A DNA stretch of 64,000 bases from Anaerolineales bacterium UBA2395. Its GTDB lineage: Bacteria > Chloroflexota > Anaerolineae > Anaerolineales > Villigracilaceae. The stretch lies in contig DDSH01000024.1 in the NCBI GenBank assembly GCA_002343775.1, forward strand, positions 154,420 to 218,419, written 5' to 3'. Both the position numbers and the translations under genes were made by a program. Within the stretch, counting starts at the first letter, position 1. Every line of letters begins with the position of its first letter. Below, piece after piece: positions 16,259-25,862 of the stretch. The notes beneath the pieces were generated by a model. It saw only the letters and a list, made by a program, of their open reading frames with translations, was not told the origin of the DNA and searched no databases.

Positions 16259-17575
16259 ATGTCATTATCAGATGACCCCATCCATCCAACCGAACCGCCG
16301 CAGCCATCTCACGAAGAGACAACCGCTTCGCAGCGTCTCCGCCGGCGACGCGCCACGCGCCGCTCCTCCATCCCAACCGATGCCGAGGGACAGGCAGCCT
16401 TAATCTCTTCACTGGCTCGGCGCGCCTACCCTTCCATTGAGTTGTTCGTCTTCTCGCTGGTCTGCGGCGTGATCCTTGGGTTGGGCTTCCTGTTCGACTC
16501 ACAAGCGGTGCTTTTTCTCGGCGTACTCGTCGCGCCATTAATGACCCCCTGGGTGGGTTTTCTGCTCGCCATCCTCACTGGTTCCATCCGCTTCCTGTTC
16601 GAAACCGTCATGGCGCTGCTCATCAGCCTGGCGCTCGTCTTTGTGGGCGGCTTGCTCACCGGCTTTGGCACACTCATCATGCCGCAGATCGCGCGGGATA
16701 ACCTCTACATCCACTCGCATATCTGGCTTCCAGCGTTGATCGTGCTCGGCATCGGCGCTGTCACATTAGTCGCTTCCTTCGCACGTTCTGAAGAAAAACC
16801 GTTCCTGCCCAGCGTCATCATCGCATTCGCATTCTTCCTGCCAGTCAACGCCGTGGGTTTTTCCATCAGCGCAGGGATTCGGGATGTCTGGCTGCAGGGG
16901 TTGCTGGTCTTCCTGACCCATTTTGCGCTGGCAAGCATCCTCGGTCTGATTGCACTGTTCATCCTGCGGCTCAAACCTTCGCTCGGCGGAATCATCTTCA
17001 GCGGACTCTCGCTCGTTCTCTTCGCAGGCATCCTGATCGTTTTAATGGGATCAGGCTCCCCGTCACAGAATGATGCGATTGCATCCCCCACCGCCGACCC
17101 TGCCCCAGTCACTTCCCCGCCTCTTTCCCTGACGCCGAGCCTGGCAGCCACCTCCACAGCGAGTCCACGCCCGACGGCTACTCCCACCTCCCGACGAACC
17201 CCAACACCCACCAGCGGAACGGCTAGCCCCATCCCGCTGACGTTGGATGTCACCCTGCCGCCTAGTGAAACGCCCACCATCACGCTCACGATTCCACCCG
17301 CCCCGACATATGGGCGCATTGCCGCCAATGAAGGTGGAGGCGCAAACCTGCGCGACGCGCCCGGTGGCACCTATGTGATGACCCTGCTCAACGGCACCAT
17401 CGTTGAAACCTTTTCCGAGTTCTCGGAAGTGAACGGCGTGACCTGGGTCAAGGTATATATCACGCTCAACGGTCAACAGATCGAAGGCTGGCTGCTGGAG
17501 TCGGTCATTGCCTACGCCACGCCCGCACCGAACTTCGAAGCGTCTGCCACTCCCACGCGAACACCCACACCATAA
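16259..17575 (+). CDS. DUF389 membrane protein with C-terminal SH3-like domain
   Basis: 438 aa. A charged N-terminus of about 55 residues is followed by about six membrane helices (58-265) with DUF389-like sequence (FLGVLVAPLMTPWVG, FLPSVIIAFAFFLPVNAVGFSISAG). After that comes a Pro/Ser/Thr-rich linker (about 275-345) and a bacterial SH3-type domain (GGGANLRDAPGGTYVMTLLNG ... GWLLESVIAY). The linker and SH3 domain should lie outside the membrane and could bind cell wall. DUF389 has no firm function; this SH3 fusion is unlike the short family members. Confidence 0.78.
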   Translation: MSLSDDPIHPTEPPQPSHEETTASQRLRRRRATRRSSIPTDAEGQAALISSLARRAYPSIELFVFSLVCGVILGLGFLFDSQAVLFLGVLVAPLMTPWVGFLLAILTGSIRFLFETVMALLISLALVFVGGLLTGFGTLIMPQIARDNLYIHSHIWLPALIVLGIGAVTLVASFARSEEKPFLPSVIIAFAFFLPVNAVGFSISAGIRDVWLQGLLVFLTHFALASILGLIALFILRLKPSLGGIIFSGLSLVLFAGILIVLMGSGSPSQNDAIASPTADPAPVTSPPLSLTPSLAATSTASPRPTATPTSRRTPTPTSGTASPIPLTLDVTLPPSETPTITLTIPPAPTYGRIAANEGGGANLRDAPGGTYVMTLLNGTIVETFSEFSEVNGVTWVKVYITLNGQQIEGWLLESVIAYATPAPNFEASATPTRTPTP

Positions 17576-17667
17576 CTTTACCCGCCCATAATTTGGAGTC
17601 AGGAGCCATCCCTGGCTCCAAATTCAATCGCTGCAAATCATTTCACTCAAAAGAGGAATTTTCGAAA

Positions 17668-19116
17668 ATGCCCATTCATTTCGGTACCGACGGCTGGCGC
17701 GCCGTCATTTCAGATAGTTTTACCTTCGGAAACCTGCGCATGGTCTCGCAAGCCATCGCGGACGCGGTCGCTTCGGAGCATTGGGAAAAATCAGGAACAG
17801 TCGACTCGAAAAGAATCGTGATTGGGTTCGACACCCGTTTTCTCTCCGACCGTTTTGCGGGCGAAGTGGCGCGTGTGCTCGCCGCCAATGGATTCACCGT
17901 ACTGCTTGCCCAATCTGATTCACCCACGCCAGCCATTTCGTATGCCGTGAAGAACAACAACGCCATTGCCGGTGTAATGATCACCGCTTCGCATAACGCG
18001 CCGCGTTACAACGGCGTGAAGTTGAAGGGCGCGTTCGGCGGCTCGGCGCTGCCGGAACAATGCCGCCGCGTGGAAGTCTACATCAACGACAATGAACAGC
18101 AGGCGCGCGGTCCCAACCTGATGGACTTCAACAAGGCGCGCGAAGCGGGGTTGATCCAAAAGTTCAACCCGCTGCCGGCTTATTTCGACCACTTGCGCAA
18201 ACTCATCAACACCGATGTCATCGCGGAGAATCCGCAGCGTTTTGTGGCAGACGCCATGTACGGGTCGGGCAGAGGCGTGATCAAATCCTTTTTGCAGGGC
18301 ACAGGCTGCGAGGTCTATGAGATCCGCGGCGAGATGAATCCCGGTTTCGGCGGCGTACACCCCGAACCGATCGCCAAATACCTTGGCGCACTGTCCAGCG
18401 CGGTCAGTTCCGGTTTTGGCAATTTCGGCGTGGTCACAGATGGCGATGCCGACCGCATCGGCGCGATGGATGAACGCGGCAACTTCGTCGACCCGCATAA
18501 GATCATGGCGCTTTCGCTCAAATATCTGGTCGAGAAGCGCGGTTTGAGCGGCTCTGTCGTCCGCACGGTTTCGACCACACGCATGATCGACCGCCTTGCC
18601 AAACGCTACGGGATGAAGGTGCATGAGACACCCGTCGGCTTCAATCATATCGCCGACATTATGATGAATGAAGAAGTCCTGATCGGCGGCGAAGAGTCTG
18701 GCGGCATTTCGTTCAAGGGACATATTCCGGAAGGCGACGGTCCCATCATGGGCTTGCTGCTCGTGGAAATGCTCGCCGCTTCGGGAAAATCGCTCGGCGA
18801 AATGGTGGATGACCTGCTCACGGATGTGGGTCCTGCCTTTTATGAGCGTGTGGACTTGCGCCTCAGCCGCCCCGTAGCCAAAGCCGAGATGACGGAGTTT
18901 CTCACCCAGAAAGCGCCAGCGGAGATCGGCAGCGAAAAAGTAACCGAGGTCAGCCAGCGCGACGGCGTGAAATACATCATGTCGGATGACTCGTGGCTGT
19001 TGGTACGCCCGTCCGGCACAGAGCCGGTCTTGCGCGTCTACGCCGAAGGACGGACACAGGAGATGGTCAAAGCCCTGATCGGGTACGGTAGAAACGTCGC
19101 GGAAAGCGTCGTGTAA
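17668..19116 (+). CDS. phosphoglucomutase/phosphomannomutase family protein
   Basis: Alpha-D-phosphohexomutase interconverting hexose 1- and 6-phosphates through a phosphoserine. The 482 aa hold the active serine loop TASHNAPRYNG (Ser108), the metal loop DGDADRIG (about 258-265), the sugar-binding GGEESGG and the phosphate-binding RPSGTEPVLRVY near the end. Sugar specificity (glucose, mannose or glucosamine) cannot be fixed from sequence; the supply of glucose 1-phosphate to glgC elsewhere in the window makes phosphoglucomutase attractive. AAGAGGAA precedes the ATG. Confidence 0.92.
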   Translation: MPIHFGTDGWRAVISDSFTFGNLRMVSQAIADAVASEHWEKSGTVDSKRIVIGFDTRFLSDRFAGEVARVLAANGFTVLLAQSDSPTPAISYAVKNNNAIAGVMITASHNAPRYNGVKLKGAFGGSALPEQCRRVEVYINDNEQQARGPNLMDFNKAREAGLIQKFNPLPAYFDHLRKLINTDVIAENPQRFVADAMYGSGRGVIKSFLQGTGCEVYEIRGEMNPGFGGVHPEPIAKYLGALSSAVSSGFGNFGVVTDGDADRIGAMDERGNFVDPHKIMALSLKYLVEKRGLSGSVVRTVSTTRMIDRLAKRYGMKVHETPVGFNHIADIMMNEEVLIGGEESGGISFKGHIPEGDGPIMGLLLVEMLAASGKSLGEMVDDLLTDVGPAFYERVDLRLSRPVAKAEMTEFLTQKAPAEIGSEKVTEVSQRDGVKYIMSDDSWLLVRPSGTEPVLRVYAEGRTQEMVKALIGYGRNVAESVV

Positions 19117-19130
19117 GTTGCTTAAAAACG

Positions 19131-19164
19131 AAGAGGACGATGGCTGAACATCGTCCTCTTTTTT
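19131..19164 (+). terminator. terminator after the phosphohexomutase gene
   Basis: AAGAGGACGATG / CATCGTCCTCTT stem with a 6-nt loop followed by a T-run; it lies between convergent genes. Confidence 0.9.
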
Positions 19165-19178
19165 GATTCAAAGAACCT

Positions 19179-19757
19179 TTATCTTAAGGGGGCAGTCCGC
19201 AGCCTGCGCGCCAGCAAGATGACCACCATGAACGCAAGCGCCATCACGACCAATCCCGGAATGCCGACATCCTCAACCAAGCCTGTTTGAGGCAGCAGCG
19301 TGGAGGTGGGGATGACCGTCAGCTGGGCAATAGCTGCCTGGGTGAGAGCCGCCCCAACGGTTGCAGTTGCCGCGGCGGGAGTTCCCGCATCCAATGCACC
19401 GACGCCCGCTGTGGCGTTCGGGTCTGGGGTTTCGGTGGCGGTGGCAACACTCACCACTGGGGTGGCAGTGGGCGGCAGGGTGGCAGTGGGCAGAATGGAC
19501 GCTTCAAAGGTGGCGGTCAGCGCATTGTTGATGATGGCATTGGCTGCTTCCGCTGTTTGGGTGGCGATCTCCGCCTGAGCCTGTGAAGCGGCGCGGGATT
19601 GCGTCCCAAAGATGTATACACCAACCAGACAAGCGCCGGAAATGAGGATGATCCCGGTCAGGATCGCGACCGCGATGAGGAAGGTGCGATTGTTGTTTGA
19701 TTCCTCGGGAAGCGGAGCATCATCGGGGGTATCGAAGTTACTATCGTCAAAGGACAT
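19179..19757 (-). CDS. LPQTG-anchored surface protein (putative sortase substrate)
   Basis: 192 aa. Short acidic N-terminus, membrane segment at about 25-50, a low-complexity Ala/Thr-rich stalk (60-150, with PTATLPPTATP), then a textbook cell-wall sorting signal: LPQTG at 155-159, hydrophobic helix at about 165-183 and the basic tail ARRLRT. The first helix has no clear cleavage site, so it may stay as an anchor. The function of the stalk is unknown. AGGAG precedes the ATG. It lies 65 nt downstream of a seven-gene operon on the same strand. Confidence 0.8.
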   Translation of the reverse strand: MSFDDSNFDTPDDAPLPEESNNNRTFLIAVAILTGIILISGACLVGVYIFGTQSRAASQAQAEIATQTAEAANAIINNALTATFEASILPTATLPPTATPVVSVATATETPDPNATAGVGALDAGTPAAATATVGAALTQAAIAQLTVIPTSTLLPQTGLVEDVGIPGLVVMALAFMVVILLARRLRTAPLR

Positions 19758-19822
19758 GGATCACTCTCCTGATTGTTTGGATCTCACACGGTATAAAAGC
19801 CCGGAATAATTACAACGAGATA

Positions 19823-20878
19823 TTATCCCACAACTTCAAGGTTTACGAGGGGCGCAATGACCGTGTCGCCGTTCTCAAGTTTTATCTCTGCAGCCGGGGC
19901 GCGCAGCCCGCTGGCAAGGGTGGTCAGCCCGGGTTTGATCGCGACGATGGAACCGATCATGCCCATCGCAGGCGGGCGGCGCATCCGCACCGTCAAGCCG
20001 GGGATGAGGGTTTCCACGTCATTGGGAGGAGCCGGGTCGGAGGAGATCGGCAGCGGAATGATCACTTCAGGTCGTGCGCCGCTGTACCGATCCAGCACTT
20101 CCGCATTGACCGTTGCTTCACGCTTGGCGCTGGTGCTGAGCAGCTTATAGGCGGCGGAATTCATGGGCAGGGAACCAAACCCGTCCGTTACCAGGATGGG
20201 GTAGCGCATCTCACGCGCCTTCGACAGCAGGGACGGGAAAATGCTCGAAAGGATCAATCCGCGCACGGGCAGGTCGGCAGCCGCTTGCAGCGTCTCTTCA
20301 TCCTTCACCATACCTGCCAGGATGACAGAACCGCGCAGACTTACATCCAACCGCCCGACCGTCAGCACGGTTTCCGGCGTTTCCATGAGATTCACCAACA
20401 GACCGGAGTCGATGCGCCCATTGCCCCACACCCCTTGAACCAGCGCACCAGCGGTCTGGATCACCACGCCACGATTTGGGATGATCTGAATCACCGTGCC
20501 GGGGATACCAGCGCGCAATTCCATTTTCGATTCACCGGCTTCCATCAGTACCTGTCCACCACCAACGGCAACAACGCGCCCATCCCGCGGCGTGCGTGCC
20601 ACACGCGGGAAAATCCCTTTACCGATGGCGATCTCGCTGGAGGCTGGAATTTCATCACCCACCTTGCATTTGATGAGACGTTCCGCCGCTTCCGGCGAGA
20701 CCTTCAGCAGCTGCGCCACATCCAGAAGGACGTGCTCACGCGCCCAGCGTGTTTCCGCCACCACATCGTTCGGGCTGACCTTTTGCTGCAAGCGGGCATT
20801 GACCGTCCCGGAGATGGGAAGCAAGCGTTCACGAATAATGGAAGTCAAACCGACCACGTGATGTACAGGTGCCTGCAT
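19823..20878 (-). CDS. conserved hypothetical protein downstream of the MutL-like ATPase
   Basis: 351-aa soluble protein, no signal peptide or TM. The middle has a glycine-spaced stretch (GGGQVLMEAG, AGIPGTVIQIIPNRGVVIQTAG, VQGVWGNG) suggestive of a beta-barrel or lipoyl-like fold; the C-terminal third has RMRRPPAMGMIGSIVAIKPG. I do not recognise the family. It starts 3 nt after the MutL-like gene, with GGAGG inside that gene's end, so the two are tightly coupled and probably interact. Last gene of the operon. Confidence 0.75.
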   Translation of the reverse strand: MQAPVHHVVGLTSIIRERLLPISGTVNARLQQKVSPNDVVAETRWAREHVLLDVAQLLKVSPEAAERLIKCKVGDEIPASSEIAIGKGIFPRVARTPRDGRVVAVGGGQVLMEAGESKMELRAGIPGTVIQIIPNRGVVIQTAGALVQGVWGNGRIDSGLLVNLMETPETVLTVGRLDVSLRGSVILAGMVKDEETLQAAADLPVRGLILSSIFPSLLSKAREMRYPILVTDGFGSLPMNSAAYKLLSTSAKREATVNAEVLDRYSGARPEVIIPLPISSDPAPPNDVETLIPGLTVRMRRPPAMGMIGSIVAIKPGLTTLASGLRAPAAEIKLENGDTVIAPLVNLEVVG

Positions 20879-20881
20879 CGT

Positions 20882-22639
20882 CTATCCGCCTCCGAGAGTC
20901 CAATTCCATTTTTTGATAAGCTCGCGCCGCCGCACCGGATCGCCCGGCAGGTCGAGCGGGCGACCGCGCCCATCGAAGACCACACCCAACGCGCCGCCGC
21001 TGACGGGGATGGTCCCGCCGCGTCCCGGTCCAAAACCGATATCGGCACCGTGCAAACATTGAATGGATAACTTTCCGGTCTCGCCAATTGCAAGCGGCAA
21101 GGTTTCCAAACTGCCGTATTTCAACTCCACTTTGGCTTCGACACCGTTCTCGTAAATCAGTTTGGCGCGCAGAATGGACGTTCCATATTTCGAAGAGACC
21201 ACCGGTGAGACAACTGTCCCAACGCTGAGGAATGCGCCGGATTCAAGCACTTGCACCGGCAGGATATTGTTCTGTGAAGCAGCCGCACCCAACAGGGGCA
21301 GCAGGTTATTCTGGTCGAGGATCACCGTGGTGATGCCCACAGGTTGGATCGAGTCGAGGAGCAGGAGCAGGCTCTGACCGGGGCGCGAAGCGTCGCTCAA
21401 CGCGCCGCCTCCAGCGAGGATGGGCTCGAAGAGCGGCGTCAGGTTCGGCTTGATACGGGCAATATGTTGCGGGAAATCGCGGCGCGCAGACTGCATCGCA
21501 AGGTATAACGCCTGCCTTGCCACAGCCTGTGCAATGGCGAGGTCTTCCTTGGTTGCAGGAATGGCGGATGGATACAAAGATTTGTGATACAGATAATCTC
21601 GAAGGACACCGCTGGAAATATCGAGCGATGACCAGCGGAGAATATCTTCGAGGGTGGTGTGACCAGTCAACGAGGACAGGTTCTCGCCAAGACCGAACTG
21701 CGGCAGGACCTTCAGTGTGGATTTGTCCTTGAACCCGGCGGCGATCACAGCCGCCGAAGCGCCAAGGTCTACACTGAGAATGCCCTTCTGTGAGCCGTAT
21801 ACCTTCGCAAGGAAGCGCACCATGCGTCCCATCGCATACGCGGTTGGAAGGATATGCCCGCCCGACCAGAGGTCAAGCGCATCCACGCCTTTGATCTGGC
21901 GTTTGCGGATGTTGACAACCATGCGCGCCAGTTCGCGTTCCGCCGGGTCGATGTCTTCGGTTTCGAGCGAAGGACGGATGTTGGGTGTGAAGTGCAGGGA
22001 GGTTGCCAGTGACCCAACCAATTTTTTGACCTCCGCTTCCATTTTTGCGTTGCCTGCGAAGAGGACAGCCGGGCGTTTTTCCTGCGGCAACAGGAAGCTG
22101 GCAAGGCCGATCGGCTCCAGAAGTTTTTGGATGGAGCGCGATGCGCCGCCGTCCGTTCCGCCCGCAATGATGAACAGGTCAGGACGGGTACGCATCAGGC
22201 TGTCGATCAGCTGGTCCGGCTTGCGCTGGTCGCTCAAGCCGATGGTATCCATGATGCGGGCATAGGTGGATTCGGTCAACCGGCGCGCGCTATCCAGTGA
22301 GACATCCGCAAGCAAACCGACAACAACGGTCTTGATGGAAGGTCCCGCAGACAGGGTCACCACCAGCGCATCCACCCCAGACCCGTCAGCCTGGCTCGGG
22401 ATAATCAGGCTGCGTGAAGCATCAAGCATGGTCCTGCCCAGGATCTTTCCAAGGTTCTCGATGGCGCTGCGCGCCCCTTCAGAGACATCCTTGAAGGGCG
22501 CTTCAGCGGTACTGGGTGCAATGCCAGACGCGACAAAACGGTATTCGCCTTCGATTACGTCGAACAACACAGCGCGTGTGTTCGCTGCGCCGACATCGAT
22601 GGCAAGCATAGAATTCCCGGTGACCAGTGAAGAAGGCAT
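20882..22639 (-). CDS. MutL/GlmL-family ASKHA ATPase
   Basis: 585 aa. The N-terminus reads MLAIDVGAANTRAVLFD, the phosphate-1 loop of an actin/Hsp70-like ATPase. Further features are FIIAGGTDGGA, GILSVDLGASAAVIAAG (second phosphate loop), PILAGGGALSDASRP and a C-terminal glycine-rich segment. This matches the GlmL/MutL family, named for the reactivating protein of B12-dependent glutamate mutase. Here no mutase gene is adjacent; the neighbours are membrane proteins, so it may instead energise a membrane complex, as PilM-like ASKHA proteins do for pili. A fused mutase-like gene does occur at 51426-53051. Start uncertain by 10 codons. Confidence 0.85.
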   Translation of the reverse strand: MPSSLVTGNSMLAIDVGAANTRAVLFDVIEGEYRFVASGIAPSTAEAPFKDVSEGARSAIENLGKILGRTMLDASRSLIIPSQADGSGVDALVVTLSAGPSIKTVVVGLLADVSLDSARRLTESTYARIMDTIGLSDQRKPDQLIDSLMRTRPDLFIIAGGTDGGASRSIQKLLEPIGLASFLLPQEKRPAVLFAGNAKMEAEVKKLVGSLATSLHFTPNIRPSLETEDIDPAERELARMVVNIRKRQIKGVDALDLWSGGHILPTAYAMGRMVRFLAKVYGSQKGILSVDLGASAAVIAAGFKDKSTLKVLPQFGLGENLSSLTGHTTLEDILRWSSLDISSGVLRDYLYHKSLYPSAIPATKEDLAIAQAVARQALYLAMQSARRDFPQHIARIKPNLTPLFEPILAGGGALSDASRPGQSLLLLLDSIQPVGITTVILDQNNLLPLLGAAASQNNILPVQVLESGAFLSVGTVVSPVVSSKYGTSILRAKLIYENGVEAKVELKYGSLETLPLAIGETGKLSIQCLHGADIGFGPGRGGTIPVSGGALGVVFDGRGRPLDLPGDPVRRRELIKKWNWTLGGG

Positions 22640-22643
22640 GAGT

Positions 22644-23351
22644 TTAGAACATCCCGAACAAGCTGGCGATAAAATTTATAAGCGACGAAATCCGTTCGAT
22701 CAGAGCCGTCAACGCCGTGGCATACACACCGGCAAAGACAACACCCAATGTGATGCCGATAAAGATGCGCCCCACCCACGCCAGGATCTCAACCGGAGCC
22801 AGGCGGCGCATGGATCCATCGGCTTTGGGGTGCGCGCCAAAGTGGAAATAGGCAAGAGTGGAAATGACACCCAACAAAACCACGCCGCCGCTGAAAAGCA
22901 ACTCCACAAGTTCAAACCCGCCCTTGCCGACCGCGCCGCCAAAAATGTCAATTGTCGCATTGAACTGCGGGATGAGCGTCCCGGTCAGCGCACCGACAAG
23001 GGTCACCGCCGCACCAGCGCCAACAAGGAACGCCATGGCAATGCGTGCCAAGCCGGAGAGGCGCGACGAAACCTTCATCAGGATCAGGATCAATCCAAGC
23101 CATGGCATGAGCACGTACAAGCCCTGCGCCAGAGATGCGCTTTGGATGGCAGAAAGAGTTGGCAGCACCAACAGCGGATACAGCACCTGCCAGAAGACCA
23201 CCGCAGCCACATATCCTGAGGCGGCTCCCACAAAAACATACACAGCGATGCGGAAGAGAGGATTATCCCCGATCAAATAGCTGAGGATCAAAACGGTAAA
23301 CAGAAAACTCAAGCCGCCGCTGAACAGATCAAGCATATCAATCGCTGACAT
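22644..23351 (-). CDS. polytopic membrane protein of the MutL-like operon
   Basis: 235 aa with about six or seven hydrophobic helices and few charged loops, ending in an amphipathic ERISSLINFIASLFGMF. No family recognised. Its ATG abuts the stop codon of the preceding PDWL-repeat gene, and AGGGGGG within that gene's end supplies the ribosome site. Probably a membrane component of whatever complex the operon encodes. Confidence 0.75.
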   Translation of the reverse strand: MSAIDMLDLFSGGLSFLFTVLILSYLIGDNPLFRIAVYVFVGAASGYVAAVVFWQVLYPLLVLPTLSAIQSASLAQGLYVLMPWLGLILILMKVSSRLSGLARIAMAFLVGAGAAVTLVGALTGTLIPQFNATIDIFGGAVGKGGFELVELLFSGGVVLLGVISTLAYFHFGAHPKADGSMRRLAPVEILAWVGRIFIGITLGVVFAGVYATALTALIERISSLINFIASLFGMF

Positions 23352-25862
23352 TTATTCCGCCCCCCTTGCCGCCGCGCGTTCACGCCAGCCCAAAACCAGA
23401 TTCCAAAAACCGCCGCCCAACACCAGGATCAACGCAAACAGCATCCCAATGCTGTAGGCATCCCAATACGTTCTTGCCGAACCCGGTTGACCGATATATT
23501 GCTCAAAGATCGCGCCGCCATACAAACCGGAGACAACGCCTGTCACCTGACCTGAGTCGTAATACGGCATGATCATCGGCGTGGCTTGCGCACTGGAGAT
23601 CACGATGAATGGCATGGAACCACGCACATCTTCCGTCTGTTCGATCCAGGAACGGGCGGCTTCGGCATTATCGGTGATCAAAATGACTGCCGAAAATTGA
23701 TCGAACTGAGAGATACCCGTCAGCGTAGTGGATTCCCAGGCAGGCTGGAGCGACGTACTCAACGGGGCAGCCGCAACCGGGTCTTTGACAAAGGCGCGGA
23801 TGCCCATCTGCCCGCCGGAGAGATAGCCCAAATTCACATAACTCACATTGTGTTCAGCCAGAGGTCCGGTGATGATGCGCTCTGCAAGCATGGAACCGAC
23901 CTCATTGGTGGAAACAAAGGTCAGGCGCGGCTGCTTCACAAGCATGAGTTGATCGAACATCGGTGCCACAGCAACTTCCATCTCACCGGCGCGCGAGGCT
24001 TCATAATCCACAGCCACCAACAACGCTGCATTCGGAGGCAACGCATCGACAAGCGACATCGCAGCGCGCGTTTCATTTGGAGCCAGGAGCGGCGTGGAAA
24101 AATTTTCCATCCGCAAGCCGAGCACCACAGCGATCATGACCACCATCAGGAAGCCAAGCACCCAGCGCAACCCGCGCGAGGTGCGTAGCGCTGCATACGA
24201 CTCCATCGGCACTGGCGACGTTTCCGCAGCAAGGATTTGTTCGAGGATCCCAGCGTGCTTGAGCTGTTCCTCGTTGGTGTTAAGTTTGATCGAGATTGCC
24301 TTGGGCTTGCTGGTCGGAGCAAACCCGGGAACCGCCGGAAGCACCCCCTGCAACCCCGCCAACGCCCCACGCGACTCCAACGTCCGGTCACTGGAAAGGG
24401 ATGGCTGCACGATCCCGGTTTCCACCGGGCGCATCGCCTGCACCCACGAAGGCAGGTCGCTCGGCGCAAGCGCATCATCGCTTGTGATGGGCGTCGGTGC
24501 AGACGATGCCGACGAAGACGGAGTCTCTGTCGGCTCGATGGCATTCGACAGCCAATCCGGCATCTCAGTGAAAAGACTGCTCAGGTTTTCATCGCCTTCA
24601 AGGTCTGGGGTGAACGCCGGAGCATTCTCGAACGGGGAACTCTTCTCCTCGTCTGCGGCGGGCACATCCTCCGAAGCTTCGGTTGCGCCAAGCGATTTGA
24701 TCCAATCTGGAGAATCAAAAGATGGTTCCGGAGTCTCCTGCAAAGAAGTCGGCTGCTCTGCGGGCTGCTCAAAAATGGATGAATTCGGCGCTGCTGCCTT
24801 CAACCAGTCCGGCAGGTCCACCAACAAGGCATCCTGCTCGGGCGTTTCCTGCTGCGGCTCAGACGGCAGATACACCGTATCTTCGCTGGCAAGCCAGGCC
24901 GGCGTCTCGGGTTCCGATGCGCCGCCCGACTCTTCTCGCAGCCACTTGGGAGTCGTATCCTGCGCGGGTTTCTCGCTCTCAGCAGACCCTCTCAACCAGT
25001 CCGGCATATCGCTGGGCGGAAGGTCCAGCGCTTCCGACTCCGCCGGAGCCGGTTCTGACACCTCGGCAGAGGATTCACCGAACGTTGATTCTGAGCCAGG
25101 CCCCCCCAAACCGCTCAACCAATCCGGCGCATCCAGCGGAAGTTCAGCAGATTGTTCTCCCGCCTCCGCCGTAGCAGACCGTTCATCCGCATCCAGCGCC
25201 ATCTGACGCAACCACTCAGGGGTTTCGCTCGAGGCAAAATCATGTGGTGCCGCCTCGGGCGGTACCTCCTGTGCAGGAGGTTGGGTCGGCAGAGATTCGT
25301 TCACACTGCGCGTCAGGTTATAAATATCGGTCAGTTCGTCTTTTTCCGGTTGTGCCTGCGTCGCTTGCAATCCCGCCAGCCAATCCGGCATATCGGCTTC
25401 TTCCGCCGCATCCTCTGAGGGAAAATCATCCCTGGCGCCCATTTCCACCCAACGAGCTCCCGTGGTTTCGGGCTGTTGCTCCACCTTGGGTTTGGGCTGC
25501 GCACCGGTTATGTTTGCCAGCCAATCCGGCACATCTTCGTCTTCATCCTGCCCAGACTGGGACTGCAACCCCGCCAAAAGGTCTTCCGAAGCGATGGGAC
25601 GCGTCTTCTCCGACTGCGGAGGCATGGCTTGATTTGAATCCTCCGGCTCTGTGCTGCGGGCGGCATCGCGCGCATCTCTCAGCCATTGCGGCAGGATGGG
25701 TTCCAGCTCGGCGGTTTGTCTTTTGGTGGGGGACTGTCCAGGCTGAATGGACGATGCGTCCCCTTCTTCCGTTGCTGCAAGCGCAGCCTGACAACTCCGG
25801 CAGTATTCCTGGTCCGACGGGTTCTCGGTCCCGCAGACGGGACAATTGATCAAGTCTGCCAT
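23352..25862 (-). CDS. zinc-ribbon membrane protein with about eleven PDWL repeats
   Basis: 836 aa. N-terminal zinc ribbon (Cys7, Cys10, Cys21, Cys24). Then about 450 mostly acidic, low-complexity residues in which a short motif recurs: DVPDWLANI, DMPDWLAGL, ETPEWLRQM, DAPDWLSGL, DMPDWLRGS, TTPKWLREE, ETPAWLASE, DLPDWLKAA, DSPDWIKSL, EMPDWLSNA, DLPSWVQAM. A membrane helix follows (WVLGFLMVVMIAVVLGL), then an external domain of about 200 residues and a last helix near the C-terminus. The repeats look like docking peptides in a disordered cytoplasmic arm. No known function. Confidence 0.78.
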   Translation of the reverse strand: MADLINCPVCGTENPSDQEYCRSCQAALAATEEGDASSIQPGQSPTKRQTAELEPILPQWLRDARDAARSTEPEDSNQAMPPQSEKTRPIASEDLLAGLQSQSGQDEDEDVPDWLANITGAQPKPKVEQQPETTGARWVEMGARDDFPSEDAAEEADMPDWLAGLQATQAQPEKDELTDIYNLTRSVNESLPTQPPAQEVPPEAAPHDFASSETPEWLRQMALDADERSATAEAGEQSAELPLDAPDWLSGLGGPGSESTFGESSAEVSEPAPAESEALDLPPSDMPDWLRGSAESEKPAQDTTPKWLREESGGASEPETPAWLASEDTVYLPSEPQQETPEQDALLVDLPDWLKAAAPNSSIFEQPAEQPTSLQETPEPSFDSPDWIKSLGATEASEDVPAADEEKSSPFENAPAFTPDLEGDENLSSLFTEMPDWLSNAIEPTETPSSSASSAPTPITSDDALAPSDLPSWVQAMRPVETGIVQPSLSSDRTLESRGALAGLQGVLPAVPGFAPTSKPKAISIKLNTNEEQLKHAGILEQILAAETSPVPMESYAALRTSRGLRWVLGFLMVVMIAVVLGLRMENFSTPLLAPNETRAAMSLVDALPPNAALLVAVDYEASRAGEMEVAVAPMFDQLMLVKQPRLTFVSTNEVGSMLAERIITGPLAEHNVSYVNLGYLSGGQMGIRAFVKDPVAAAPLSTSLQPAWESTTLTGISQFDQFSAVILITDNAEAARSWIEQTEDVRGSMPFIVISSAQATPMIMPYYDSGQVTGVVSGLYGGAIFEQYIGQPGSARTYWDAYSIGMLFALILVLGGGFWNLVLGWRERAAARGAE

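Noticed and set aside
19697..21070. 457-codon open frame on the plus strand
   Set aside because: Antisense to the MutL-like operon; His/Gln/Arg-rich translation typical of the complement of GC-biased genes.
24094..25206. 370-codon Ser/Gly-rich open frame on the plus strand
   Set aside because: Complement of the PDWL-repeat region; serine-rich because the coding strand is Glu/Pro-rich.
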